Part shown: one piece after another, positions 25,366 to 25,626 of the stretch
Numbering within the stretch: position 1 is the first letter of the stretch
Layout: the number at the start of each line of letters is the position of its first letter
Assembly (NCBI GenBank): GCA_905207425.1
Contig: CAJLLB010000017.1
Location: 1 to 25,626, forward strand
Origin: an uncultured Collinsella sp.
GTDB taxonomy: Bacteria > Actinomycetota > Coriobacteriia > Coriobacteriales > Coriobacteriaceae
DNA length: 25,626 nucleotides
Direction of reading: 5' to 3'
The notes under the pieces: generated by a model
What the model was told of the DNA's origin: nothing
Databases searched by the model: none
The model's input: the letters and a program-made list of their open reading frames with translations, nothing else
Translations under genes and position numbers: made by a program

Positions 25366-25626
25366 ATGGCAAGCCTGTCGGATGAAATCTCGTCGCGCCG
25401 CACATTCGCGATCATCAGCCACCCGGACGCCGGTAAGACCACACTTACCGAGAAGCTGCTGCTCTATACCGGCAGCATCCAGACTGCCGGCTCGGTCAAG
25501 GGCAAGAGCTCGGCCAAGCATGCCGTCTCGGACTGGATGGACATCGAGAAGGAGCGCGGTATCTCCGTTACCTCCTCGGTGCTGCAGTTCACCTACAACG
25601 GCGCCTGCGTCAACATCCTCGATACC
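25366..25626 (+). CDS. prfC: Peptide chain release factor 3, 5' part, cut by window edge
   Basis: The first 87 residues of a translational GTPase. [20 protein letters not shown] holds the G1 loop (HPDAGKTT), and [20 protein letters not shown] with [20 protein letters not shown] is the characteristic RF3 sequence, including the G2 switch. RF3 recycles RF1/RF2 from the ribosome after termination. AGAAAGGA precedes the ATG at 25366. The frame stays open to the end of the window. Confidence 0.95.
   Translation, partial: MASLSDEISSRRTFAIISHPDAGKTTLTEKLLLYTGSIQTAGSVKGKSSAKHAVSDWMDIEKERGISVTSSVLQFTYNGACVNILDT

Overview
The window looks like a chromosomal segment of a high-GC anaerobic actinobacterium of the class Coriobacteriia, probably Collinsella or a close relative. 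This is inferred from gene content and style: GTG and TTG starts, TACAAT-type -10 boxes, polyferredoxin and TlpA redox genes, amino-acid-type sensor kinases and GGGACAGTCCC palindromes. No rRNA, tRNA or CRISPR array is visible.

Layout. (1) 1-1728 is an accessory edge: the 5' end of an IS481-family transposase running off the left side, about 375 bp of non-coding DNA with two hairpins and a promoter, then a two-gene cassette of a small membrane protein and a cytoplasmic trypsin-like protease. (2) 1897-3719, minus strand, is a two-component system (OmpR-type regulator and histidine kinase). It diverges from a three-gene redox module (3810-5849): a 48-residue CXXC membrane peptide, a membrane polyferredoxin and a TlpA-like thioredoxin lipoprotein. 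(3) 6105-9359 is a 1084-residue ABC exporter with fused ATPase and permease. (4) 9413-13857 holds tRNA-dihydrouridine synthase, glutaredoxin, an XRE/zinc-ribbon/TipAS regulator, TrmO-like tRNA methyltransferase and a MalY/PatB-type C-S lyase. (5) 14003-20463 holds two related solute-sensing hybrid kinases that converge on a NimA-like flavoprotein; one is split into lipoprotein plus kinase, the other is fused with two binding domains. (6) 20656-23081 holds a two-TM potassium channel, a LOG-family protein and a ClC-type channel lacking the usual gating glutamate. (7) 23170-25150, minus strand, is a YtrA-like GntR/ABC operon with an inverted-repeat operator candidate. (8) 25366-end is the start of prfC (release factor 3).

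How they fit together. The two-component system probably senses an envelope signal and may control the divergent redox module, in which electrons would pass through the polyferredoxin and CXXC peptide to the extracytoplasmic thioredoxin lipoprotein. The two binding-protein hybrid kinases have no DNA-binding output encoded nearby. Dispersed palindromes sharing GGGACAGTCCCTTT or GAACGTCCC(C/T)AAC cores lie in intergenic gaps and look like a REP/REPIN-type family.

Most unusual items: the protease/membrane-protein cassette beside the IS, the CXXC-peptide redox module, the paired split and fused sensor kinases, the REP-like palindromes, and the XRE-TipAS regulator fusion.
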